A DNA stretch of 64,000 bases from Hydrogenibacillus schlegelii (GTDB lineage Bacteria; Bacillota; Bacilli; Thermicanales; DSM-22653): NCBI RefSeq assembly GCF_001653195.1, contig NZ_JXBB01000001.1, positions 186,001-250,000 on the forward strand, in the 5' to 3' direction. The position numbers and the translations under genes were made by a program. How positions within the stretch are numbered: the stretch's first letter is position 1; the number at the start of each line of letters is the position of its first letter. The notes beneath the pieces are model-generated. The model ran no database searches, was not told the DNA's origin, and worked only from the letters and a program-made list of their open reading frames with translations. Shown here in pieces: positions 42,922-50,046 of the stretch.

Positions 42922-43596
42922 TTACGGCCGCGGCTCGTCGAGCAGGCCCTTTTCCCTTAAAAAGATCTGCCGATCGAACGCAAAGCGCACGAGTCGCGCC
43001 TCGTCTCGAGGCCTTAAGCCGAGAAACTTCACCGACGCAAACCGCCGGACGGGATCGCCCCCTTCTTCCCACAGCCGGACGACCTCGGCTTCGGCGCTCA
43101 GGGGCTCCACCGCGCCGTTTCGGAACTGAAGGGCGACGTAAACCTGAAGCCGGTCTCCGCGGGCAAGCATCAGCCCCGGCGGGAGAGGAAACGACAGGCC
43201 GCCGGCGCTCACGTCGTGGGTTCGCAAGACGAACCGCCGCCCGTCGCCGAGCTCCAGAGCGAGGGGCATGAGCGCCGGCACGCGAAGGTGCTGCCGCCGC
43301 TGGGTTCGCTGGACGGTGCCGGCTTCGGGCAGCGCCACCTTAAGAAGCGGGATCCCGCGCCGAGCAAAGCCGAGGACCGTCGTGGGAAAACGGAACACCC
43401 CGCCGGATGCGTCGACCCATGTCACCGTCAGCCGAAGGCCCCGCGGCCAGTGATGGACGAGGCGGCCTTCCGCTTCATCGAGCGGGATGTCGAGATAGAG
43501 GGCGGAAGCATCCCGGTCGGCCACCCGGCTTCGGTAGCGGCGCGTCGGCTCGTCGAGCGGCTCAAGGGTCACCACCTGGCCGATATCCGGTTCCAT
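42922..43596 (-). CDS. motI: PilZ-domain c-di-GMP receptor, flagellar clutch (MotI/YpfA-like)
   Basis: A 224-aa protein with an N-terminal YcgR-like domain and a C-terminal PilZ domain. The c-di-GMP motif is intact: RRQHLR (RxxxR, about residues 100-105) and DVSAGGLS (about 130-137). In B. subtilis MotI binds MotA when c-di-GMP is high and disengages the motor. ATG at 43596 behind GGAAGG. Its place between cmk and ypeB equals that of B. subtilis ypfA. Confidence 0.85.
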   Translation of the reverse strand: MEPDIGQVVTLEPLDEPTRRYRSRVADRDASALYLDIPLDEAEGRLVHHWPRGLRLTVTWVDASGGVFRFPTTVLGFARRGIPLLKVALPEAGTVQRTQRRQHLRVPALMPLALELGDGRRFVLRTHDVSAGGLSFPLPPGLMLARGDRLQVYVALQFRNGAVEPLSAEAEVVRLWEEGGDPVRRFASVKFLGLRPRDEARLVRFAFDRQIFLREKGLLDEPRP

Positions 43597-43657
43597 CTCC
43601 GTCGCCTTCCGACCGGCCGCCGTCTTGGCATGCCCCGTTGTCCGACCGGTCGATTTC

Positions 43658-43686
43658 ATTGTAGCCGAACGGTTCTGTTCCGTCTA
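43658..43686 (-). promoter_or_regulatory. Promoter of motI
   Basis: Minus-strand TAGACG (43681-43686) and TACAAT (43658-43663), 17-bp spacing. Confidence 0.6.
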
Positions 43687-43796
43687 CGCCTTCCGCTTTC
43701 TCCGTTTTCCATCTCCCGCTCGTTCCGCTTCCCTCGTCCGCTTGTTTCGCTTTTCCCCGTTCCGCTTGCTCGGTTGGGATTACCGCTTTCCCGCTT
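43687..43796 (-). repeat. Cluster of purine-rich AGCGG repeats between ypeB and motI
   Basis: On the minus strand AGCGG or AGCGA occurs eight times in about 110 bases (for example AAGCGGGAAAGCGG, CAAGCGGAAC, GAAGCGGAAC, AAAGCGGAAG), spaced 8-21 bases. The segment is almost pure purine on one strand and lies just upstream of the motI promoter, downstream when seen from ypeB. No gene fits. Confidence 0.55.
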
Positions 43797-45144
43797 ACCT
43801 TTCCTCTCCTTCACCGGATCCCGAAAGGATTTCCACGCTCTCTTCGAGCCCGGTGTCGGCGTTCACGAAGATCCGGTAGCGGCTTCCGCCGAGGGAGCCG
43901 GTGAAGGCGTACGTGAGGACTTCTTTCCCCGTCTCGCCGACGATGAGCGCCAGCTCGGACGCCTCCACCCGGAAGTCCGGCGCCAGTTTCTTCTGAGCCG
44001 CTTCCCGGGAGAGGATCGGGCGAAGCGGAGGCCGTTTCTCCCGGTGAAAGAGGACGTAATCCGACCGGTTGAGGCCGACCACCTCCCCGTCGTCCAGCGC
44101 GACGACGACGACGACGGCCTCCGGATAGAGGCGCACCGCGCCGGCGGTCGGGACGAACGTGTACGTGCCGATCCCGTCTTCCACCTCGCTTCGGACGAGA
44201 ACCATCGCCGGATGGCCGGTCGCCCTGAGAGCCCGCTCGGCCCGAACCCGCCCCTGCTCCGGCGAATAACGCGCCGGGCCGAAAGGGCGGCTTTTCATCC
44301 ACCAGAGGAGCCGCCCGTCGCCCAAAAGTTCCGCCGTGACGGTCACGTCTTTGTCCGGGGAAAAGGTCACGTCGTAGAGGGGCGCCGCATCGTGGACCGC
44401 GACCGCCTCCCCCCGGATGCCGTCCGGAAGCCCGAGGAGCGACCGTGCCCGTTCCACCGCCTCCGCCGGCGGGATCGGCTTTATCTCCTGCCCGAGGCGC
44501 CGGAGGGCCGCCTCCCGTCGTTCGGCGCCGGACGCCGGAAGCGGCCCCAGGTCCATGTTGAGAAACGTTTCCGATTCGCTGCCGAGGGAGCGGAGGCCGT
44601 CGATCAGCCCGTGGTCTTCCTTAAGTTCAGCCTGGGCGAGGGCCTGCTCGACGTCCATCCAGCGGAGCTTCCGGGTGTAGACGGCCTCCTGAAGTTTCTC
44701 CAGCTCCGCCCGCACGCGGCCGCTCGCCCGATAAAGCTCGAGGAGCGTGCGGCGCTCTTCGGGCGTGAGCGGATGGGCGTGGACGTCCCGCCGGAGGAGC
44801 TGATAGGCGAATTCGCCGATCCGGCTCAAAAACCGCTCCGTTTCGCCGAGGGGCACGAGGGATAAGGGGAGGCCGCCGGCGGCGTTTTGCGCCGCGTTGG
44901 CCAGCCGCCAGACGGCCGCCAGCGTCGCCGACTGGGGGCCGGCCCCGTTCGTCGCCACCGCCCGGCCGAGGGCGTCGTGGAGATCGTCGACGGTGGAGAC
45001 GAGATCGGCAAAATGATGCTGATAGGCGTTTTCCGCCCGGATGAGGAGGGCGGTTTTTTCCCGAGACTCCCGGTAGCCCCAGTACAGGCTCACGATGAGG
45101 GAGGCGACGAGCGCCGCCGCCGTCCACCACGTCGAACGCCGCAT
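43795..45144 (-). CDS. ypeB: Germination protein YpeB
   Basis: Spore inner-membrane protein (449 aa) required to hold and activate the cortex-lytic enzyme SleB. N-terminal membrane anchor (residues about 5-24), a helical region, then PepSY-type repeats in the C-terminal half (VRAERALRATGHPAMVLVRSEVEDGIGTYTFVPTAG; LAPDFRVEASELALIVGETGKEVLTYAFTG). Start ATG at 45144; its SD is in the arm of a terminator-like hairpin. In Bacillus sleB is immediately upstream in the same operon; here a small zinc-ribbon gene takes its place. Confidence 0.92.
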   Translation of the reverse strand: MRRSTWWTAAALVASLIVSLYWGYRESREKTALLIRAENAYQHHFADLVSTVDDLHDALGRAVATNGAGPQSATLAAVWRLANAAQNAAGGLPLSLVPLGETERFLSRIGEFAYQLLRRDVHAHPLTPEERRTLLELYRASGRVRAELEKLQEAVYTRKLRWMDVEQALAQAELKEDHGLIDGLRSLGSESETFLNMDLGPLPASGAERREAALRRLGQEIKPIPPAEAVERARSLLGLPDGIRGEAVAVHDAAPLYDVTFSPDKDVTVTAELLGDGRLLWWMKSRPFGPARYSPEQGRVRAERALRATGHPAMVLVRSEVEDGIGTYTFVPTAGAVRLYPEAVVVVVALDDGEVVGLNRSDYVLFHREKRPPLRPILSREAAQKKLAPDFRVEASELALIVGETGKEVLTYAFTGSLGGSRYRIFVNADTGLEESVEILSGSGEGEER

Positions 45145-45145
45145 G

Positions 45146-45188
45146 AAAAAACCCCCTTCTCCCGGTAAGATGGGCCGGGAAAAGGAGG
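45146..45188 (-). terminator. Terminator-like hairpin sequestering the ypeB SD
   Basis: Minus-strand CCTCCTTTTCCCGG (45188-45175) pairs with CCGGGAGAAGGGGG (45165-45152), 14 bp with two G-U pairs and a 9-base loop, followed by TTTTTTC and at once the ypeB ATG. The 3' arm holds the only SD-like sequence for ypeB. Confidence 0.75.
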
Positions 45189-45204
45189 CTTATGCAGGCC
45201 GGGC

Positions 45205-45411
45205 TCACCGCACCGCCGGCTCCAGCGGCGTGATCGTAAAGTCGTCGGTGTTGCCGCATATGCACTGGACGAAGCCCGTCTCGATCTCGCCGGATTTGTT
45301 CCGTCGCCCGCGGAGGATGTAGACCTCGCCGCACCGGTTGCACTGGATGCGGACTTTTTCGCGTCGCACGCGACCCCCCTCCTCGTGCTTCGGTTCCTGC
45401 GCCTCCGTCAT
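45205..45411 (-). CDS. Small zinc-ribbon protein (68 aa)
   Basis: Two CxxC/CxC pairs, CNRCGE (about 24-29) and CICGN (about 50-54), in a short, basic/polar protein, consistent with a single zinc ribbon. The ATG at 45411 has AAAGGAGG eight bases upstream; an internal GTG with GAGGAGGGGGG could give a 52-aa form. Located between glutamate dehydrogenase and ypeB, where sleB would be expected. Function unknown. Confidence 0.72.
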   Translation of the reverse strand: MTEAQEPKHEEGGRVRREKVRIQCNRCGEVYILRGRRNKSGEIETGFVQCICGNTDDFTITPLEPAVR

Positions 45412-45551
45412 CTCCCCGCCCTCCTTTGACGCCGATCCGTTTCTTTTATGATGTGTCGCTCGGCCGCCGGCGGTGCCGGCGCCGAGCGGGCGCCCCTGAG
45501 CGCCGGTACGGCGGCGATCGGCGCGGCCGGCCGGGATGAAGGGCGCGATGT

Positions 45552-45583
45552 AAAAAAGGCTTTCGCCCGGACGGCCGAAAGCC
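45552..45583 (-). terminator. Intrinsic terminator of glutamate dehydrogenase gene
   Basis: Minus-strand GGCTTTCG (45583-45576) pairs with CGAAAGCC (45565-45558), followed by six Ts. Confidence 0.85.
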
Positions 45584-45645
45584 CCTGACGCGCGTTGTTC
45601 CGCCCGCCGCCGAAACCGCCGCCGGCGCCCTCCCCGCGGTTTCGC

Positions 45646-46956
45646 CTAGACCCAGCCCCGGAAGCGGGACGCCTCGGCCATCCGCCGGACGCCGACCATG
45701 TACGCCGCCAGCCGCATGTCGACGCCGCGGCTTTCCGCCATGGCGACGACGTTCCGAAAAGCCCGCACGAGCTTTTCTTCCAGCTTCGCCAGCACTTCTT
45801 CTTCCGTCCAGTAGTATCCCATGTTATTCTGGACCCACTCGAAGTACGACACCGTCACGCCGCCGGCGCTCGCGAGGATGTCCGGCACGATGAAGACGCC
45901 CCGCTCCGTGAGGATCCGCGTCGCCTCCCTCGTCGTCGGCCCGTTGGCCGCTTCGACGATGATCTTCGCCTTGATGTTCGGCGCGTTCTCCGACGTGATC
46001 TGGTTTTCCACCGCCGCCGGGACGAGGATGTCGCACGGGAGCTCGAGAAGCGCCTTGTTCGGGATCGTCTCCTTAAAATGCCGCGTCACCGTGCCGAACG
46101 AATCCCGAAGCTCCAAAAGCCGGTCGATGTCGAGCCCGGCCGGATCGTAGAGGCCGCCGTAGACGTCGGAGATCCCGATCACCTTCGCGCCGGCATCGTG
46201 CATGAACTTCGCGAGGTAGCTGCCGGCGTTCCCGAACCCCTGGATGACGACCCGCGCCCCCTCGAGGGGGATGCCGACCTTCTTCGCCGCCTCCCGGATC
46301 ATGATCGTCACGCCGCGGGCCGTCGCCGTCTCCCGCACCTGGCTTCCGCCCAGGACGATCGGTTTGCCGGTGATGAACCCCGGCGAATCGTGCTCCCGGA
46401 TGCGGCTGTACTCGTCGAGCATCCAGGCCATGATCTGTGCGTTGGTCGCGATGTCCGGCGCCGGAATGTCCTTCGTCGGCCCGACGATCTGGCTGATCGC
46501 CCGGACGTAGCCGCGGCTTAGGCGCTCAAGCTCCCGGAAGGACAGCTCCGCCGGGTTGACGACGATGCCCCCCTTCGCGCCGCCGTACGGCAGATCGACG
46601 ATGCCGGCCTTGAGGCTCATCCAGATAGAAAGCGCTTTCACCTCGTCCGGCGTCACGTCCGGATGAAAGCGGACGCCGCCCTTCGTCGGCCCGACGGCAT
46701 CGTTGTGCTGGGCGCGGTAGCCGGTGAAGACCCGCACGCTGCCGTCGTCCATCCGCACCGGGATGCGGACGGTGATAAAGCGGAGCGGCTCTTTTAAAAG
46801 CTCATACATCGCATCGGGATAGCCGAGCTTTTGCAGCGCCTCTTTGATGATCGCCTGCGTCTCGGCGAGGAGATTCGTCTCCGCCGAAGGGCTTTCGGCC
46901 GGAGATCGGATCGAGGCCGACGCCGGCGCCGCCGCCGGACGCCCCCGCTTGTCCAT
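45646..46956 (-). CDS. gudB: Glutamate dehydrogenase (NAD-type)
   Basis: Interconverts glutamate with 2-oxoglutarate and ammonia; 436 aa. Substrate lysines in GPTKGGVRFHPDV and PYGGAKGGI, the GFGNAGSYLAKF dinucleotide fold and AANGPTTREA are conserved. An N-terminal extension of about 25 residues (Pro/Ala/Ser) precedes the family domain. The ATG at 46956 has GAGGTG six bases upstream. The family resembles GudB/RocG; I cannot tell which, and coenzyme choice is inferred. Confidence 0.94.
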   Translation of the reverse strand: MDKRGRPAAAPASASIRSPAESPSAETNLLAETQAIIKEALQKLGYPDAMYELLKEPLRFITVRIPVRMDDGSVRVFTGYRAQHNDAVGPTKGGVRFHPDVTPDEVKALSIWMSLKAGIVDLPYGGAKGGIVVNPAELSFRELERLSRGYVRAISQIVGPTKDIPAPDIATNAQIMAWMLDEYSRIREHDSPGFITGKPIVLGGSQVRETATARGVTIMIREAAKKVGIPLEGARVVIQGFGNAGSYLAKFMHDAGAKVIGISDVYGGLYDPAGLDIDRLLELRDSFGTVTRHFKETIPNKALLELPCDILVPAAVENQITSENAPNIKAKIIVEAANGPTTREATRILTERGVFIVPDILASAGGVTVSYFEWVQNNMGYYWTEEEVLAKLEEKLVRAFRNVVAMAESRGVDMRLAAYMVGVRRMAEASRFRGWV

Positions 46957-46991
46957 ACCGGTCACCTCGGATCGCGTTCGTTCCGTCCACA

Positions 46992-47019
46992 AGTATACAC
47001 CAACGGCGAAGCGGCGCAA
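46992..47019 (-). promoter_or_regulatory. SigA-type promoter of glutamate dehydrogenase
   Basis: Minus-strand TTGCGC (47014-47019) and TATACT (46992-46997), 16-bp spacing. Confidence 0.6.
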
Positions 47020-47045
47020 GCGACCCCCCCTGCAAGCCCACGGAC

Positions 47046-47074
47046 AAAAAAAGCGGAGCGCATCGACGCTCCGC
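47046..47074 (-). terminator. Intrinsic terminator of the mecA-type gene
   Basis: Minus-strand GCGGAGCG (47074-47067), loop, CGCTCCGC (47060-47053), then seven Ts. Confidence 0.85.
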
Positions 47075-47126
47075 CCTCCGCCCAAGGCGACCGAACGAAA
47101 CACCGCCGACCCGTCGACCCGGCCGG

Positions 47127-47747
47127 TCAGCGACCGGCCGGGTCGACGAACGGGCCGCCTTCCCCGAAGTACCGCCCGAGGACCTCCACCGCCCGCTCCG
47201 GGATGATCGGCTTCCCGTATTCTTCCAGGACGTGTATCGTCACCGGCACGATATCCCCGTACTCGGCCAGGTTGGCGACGAGCTTTTCATACTCCGCCTC
47301 GTCGAGCGCCAGCGGCTCAAAGTAGAGCACGTAATGCCCCTTGTAGTGGTAGAGCCGCCCTGCCGGCCCGACGACGGACCGCACCCGCCGGACGGCGGCC
47401 AGGAGATGCTCAAAGTCCCGAAACGCGCAGGCGATGTCGTCCCGCGTCTCAAGGGTGACCTCCATTTCGATCGTCTCGCCGTCAAACGGTTCCCCGTCGG
47501 ATTCCTCCGACGCCTTGGAGACGACGACCACCATCCCCTGCGACGGCAACGCAAACACCTCGACGGCCACCGGGCCGCTCACTTCAAAGCCGACCTCATA
47601 GTAGGCCTGTTCCATCATATCATTGAACAATTCGTGGACTTTCGGCAGATCCTTCCAGAGATCGTCCTTGTCGATGTTCCGTTCCGAGAGGTCGTCGAGC
47701 GTGAGGAAAAAGCGCACCTTGTCCGGAGCGATCCGTTCGATGCGCAT
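47127..47747 (-). CDS. mecA: ClpC adaptor protein, MecA/YpbH family
   Basis: A 206-aa adaptor that delivers substrates (ComK in B. subtilis) to ClpCP and helps ClpC assemble. The N-terminal target-binding domain has MRIERIAPDKVRFFLTLDDL and EVFALPSQGMVVVVSK, and the C-terminal ClpC-binding domain FRDFEHLLAAVRRV with the closing ALDEAEYEKLVANLAEYGD. ATG at 47747 with AAAGGAGG. Near gudB as is B. subtilis ypbH, so it may be the YpbH paralogue. Confidence 0.9.
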   Translation of the reverse strand: MRIERIAPDKVRFFLTLDDLSERNIDKDDLWKDLPKVHELFNDMMEQAYYEVGFEVSGPVAVEVFALPSQGMVVVVSKASEESDGEPFDGETIEMEVTLETRDDIACAFRDFEHLLAAVRRVRSVVGPAGRLYHYKGHYVLYFEPLALDEAEYEKLVANLAEYGDIVPVTIHVLEEYGKPIIPERAVEVLGRYFGEGGPFVDPAGR

Positions 47748-47876
47748 CCGCGTCCCCTCCTTTTTGCCGGCGGCGCCGCCTCGCGGCCGCCGACCGGCCC
47801 CCCTCTTCCCCCGGCCGGGCGCCGGATCGATCCGCCTCCCCTCGCGGAGGCGGCACGCCTAGACGGGACCGGTTTT

Positions 47877-47905
47877 ATTATATCAGGGGTCGGGCGATCC
47901 GTAAA
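47877..47905 (-). promoter_or_regulatory. SigA-type promoter of the mecA-type gene
   Basis: Minus-strand TTTACG (47900-47905) and TATAAT (47877-47882), 17-bp spacing; leader about 120 bases with a GCCTCC/GGAGGC hairpin. Confidence 0.75.
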
Positions 47906-47924
47906 CGGCAAAAAGAAGGGGCGT

Positions 47925-48185
47925 CTATGCGTTCGCGTCTCCCTCCGCCTCTGCCTTCGCCTGGGCCTGCTGGAGGTTGACGTTTCTCGCCGGCGCAAAA
48001 GTGGAGATGGCGTGTTTGAAGACGAGTTGCTGCCGTCCTTCGGTCTCGATGATGACGGTAAAGTTATCGAAACCGCGGACGAGGCCCCGCAGCTGAAAGC
48101 CATTCACCAGATAGACGGTGACGGGGATGTTCTCCTTCCGCAGGGTGTTCAAAAAGGCATCCTGAATGTTGACCGAGCGGCTCAT
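47925..48185 (-). CDS. hfq: RNA chaperone Hfq
   Basis: Hexameric Sm-like protein of 86 aa. Sm1 ([22 protein letters not shown]) and Sm2 ([15 protein letters not shown]) are complete, with the short Firmicute-type C-terminus. ATG at 48185 with AGAGGAGG. 37 bases after miaA, the usual miaA-hfq order. Confidence 0.96.
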   Translation of the reverse strand: MSRSVNIQDAFLNTLRKENIPVTVYLVNGFQLRGLVRGFDNFTVIIETEGRQQLVFKHAISTFAPARNVNLQQAQAKAEAEGDANA

Positions 48186-48222
48186 GGTGGCCGATCCTCC
48201 TCTGCGTCTATCTTTCTTTTCT

Positions 48223-49203
48223 CTATAGGCTTTCGCCGTCGGCGGCGAGATGTCCTGCTACGCGGGCAAAAATTTTTGGGCGGGAATCCGGCCGCACGTC
48301 CTCATCCCACGGAACCCACTCGATGTCCGGAAGTCGGCGAAACCACGTGAGCTGCCGTTTGGCATACTGCCGCGTCCGCCGCTTAATCCGCGCGACGGCC
48401 GCCTCCAGCGACTCCTCGCCCCGGATGACGCCGAGGAGCTCCTTGTAGCCGAGCGCCTGAAGGGCCGTCGCCTCCGGCGGGACGCCGGCGGCGAGGAGGC
48501 GCCGGACTTCATCCAGAAGCCCGGCGGCGATCTGCGCCTCGACCCGGGCTTCGATCGCCCGGTAAAGCGCCTCCCGGCGCATCGTAAGTCCGATCATAAG
48601 CAGATGAAACGGACTTTTTCGCTCGGGCGGCGGCGCATTGGGCAAAAGCCCCGCCCCCTCCCCCGCCAGCATCTCGAGCGCCCGGACGATCCGCCGGACG
48701 TCGTTCGCGGGGATGCGCCGGGCCACCTCCGGCGCCCGGATCGAAAGCTCCTGCCAGAGGGCGTGGGCGCCCTCCCGCCGGGCCCGTTCCACCAGCCGTC
48801 TCCGGAGCGCCCCGGGGCTCCCAGGCGCAAACCGATACTGCGGATAGTACACGACCGCATTGACGTAAAGGCCGGTGCCGCCGACGAGAAACGGCACCTT
48901 TCCTCGGGCCCGGATGTCCCGGATCGCGGCGAGCGCCTCCCGCTGATACCGGGCGACGGAATATCGCTCCCGGGGATCGGCGACGTCGATCAGGTGGTGC
49001 CGGATCCGTGCCCGCTCCTCCGGCGTCGCCTTGGCCGTCCCGATGTCCATTCCGCGATAGACCTGCATCGAATCGGCGGAGACGATCTCGCCGTCAAACC
49101 GCTCCGCCAGCTCGAGGGAAAGCGCCGTCTTTCCGACCGCCGTCGGACCGACGAGGGCGATGAGCACCCCGTCCGGCCGCCCGCCTGCCTCCGAACCCGT
49201 CAT
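48223..49203 (-). CDS. miaA: tRNA dimethylallyltransferase
   Basis: Isopentenylates A37 of tRNAs reading UNN codons; 326 aa. P-loop [57 protein letters not shown] and the C-terminal [15 protein letters not shown] are diagnostic. The product is further modified by MiaB, encoded 9 kb upstream in the same run. Start overlaps the methyltransferase stop by four bases. Confidence 0.96.
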   Translation of the reverse strand: MTGSEAGGRPDGVLIALVGPTAVGKTALSLELAERFDGEIVSADSMQVYRGMDIGTAKATPEERARIRHHLIDVADPRERYSVARYQREALAAIRDIRARGKVPFLVGGTGLYVNAVVYYPQYRFAPGSPGALRRRLVERARREGAHALWQELSIRAPEVARRIPANDVRRIVRALEMLAGEGAGLLPNAPPPERKSPFHLLMIGLTMRREALYRAIEARVEAQIAAGLLDEVRRLLAAGVPPEATALQALGYKELLGVIRGEESLEAAVARIKRRTRQYAKRQLTWFRRLPDIEWVPWDEDVRPDSRPKIFARVAGHLAADGESL

Positions 49204-50024
49204 CGCCTTTCTCCTTCGGGTACCGCCGCGGCGCCGACGAGCCGGCGGCCGAAGGTAAACGACGCCTTTCGCGGCAGCACTTCAAGGCCGAAGCGGCGGA
49301 ACACTTCGGCCTCCGGCCGCTCCTTGACGACGACCGCCTTCCGGGCGACCCTAAGCGCCGCCCGATACGCCTCCGGGGAAAGCGAATCCGGCGCGCCAAA
49401 GCGATAGAGCGGGCGGTTCGACGTCAGAGAACGGGCGACCGGCCGCCGAAACATCGGATCGAACAGTACGACGTCCACCGACCGGGCCGGCATCGCCTCC
49501 AGCACCGCCCGGTGATCGCCGTGGACAAGGCGGATCCGCCGCAGCGCCTCCCGCACCGCCGGGGGATGGTCCGGCGGACGGCGGACGGCCGCGTCGGAGA
49601 GGATGTAGAGGGGGAGGCTTTTTTCCACCGCCACGACCTCCCCCTCCGGACCGACGGCGTAGGCCGCGACGAGGGCGTCGTGAAGGAGCCCGGCGGTGGC
49701 GTCGAGCACCCGGTCACCGGCGGCGAGTCTGGCAAATTCCACCATAGGGTCAGTCTCTCCGGCCCGTAGGCGCTTTATACGGACGGCCGCCGTCCCCGGA
49801 TGGAAACGGGTTTCGCCGCCGTCCGAATCGACGAGCCGGAGGCCGTCGGCGCCGTAGACGAACGCCCCGTCCGCCTGCCGCTCTTCGACGAGCGACCGGA
49901 GGGATCGTTTTTTTCGAGGAACGAACGGAAGGCCGTACCGCTCGGCCAGAGCCCGGGCCGCCCGAAGCGTCTCCCGATCGGCCTCGAGGGCCGTGGTGAA
50001 AAAGTAGCGCTCCGTCACGCTCAT
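49200..50024 (-). CDS. Class I SAM-dependent methyltransferase (RsmJ-like)
   Basis: A 274-aa Rossmann-fold methyltransferase. The SAM site is unusual, VLDATAGLLHDALVAAYAVG, followed by VDVVLFDPMFRRP (DPMF in place of the NPPY type), a pattern shared with RsmJ-like 16S rRNA m2G methyltransferases. N-terminal residues (YFFTTALEADRETLRAARALAERYGLPFVPRKKRS) form a substrate-side domain. ATG at 50024. Lies between mutL and miaA, where several Bacillales have such a gene; the target RNA is not certain. Confidence 0.75.
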   Translation of the reverse strand: MSVTERYFFTTALEADRETLRAARALAERYGLPFVPRKKRSLRSLVEERQADGAFVYGADGLRLVDSDGGETRFHPGTAAVRIKRLRAGETDPMVEFARLAAGDRVLDATAGLLHDALVAAYAVGPEGEVVAVEKSLPLYILSDAAVRRPPDHPPAVREALRRIRLVHGDHRAVLEAMPARSVDVVLFDPMFRRPVARSLTSNRPLYRFGAPDSLSPEAYRAALRVARKAVVVKERPEAEVFRRFGLEVLPRKASFTFGRRLVGAAAVPEGERR

Positions 50025-50046
50025 CCTCGTTCCGCGCGCACCCCCT

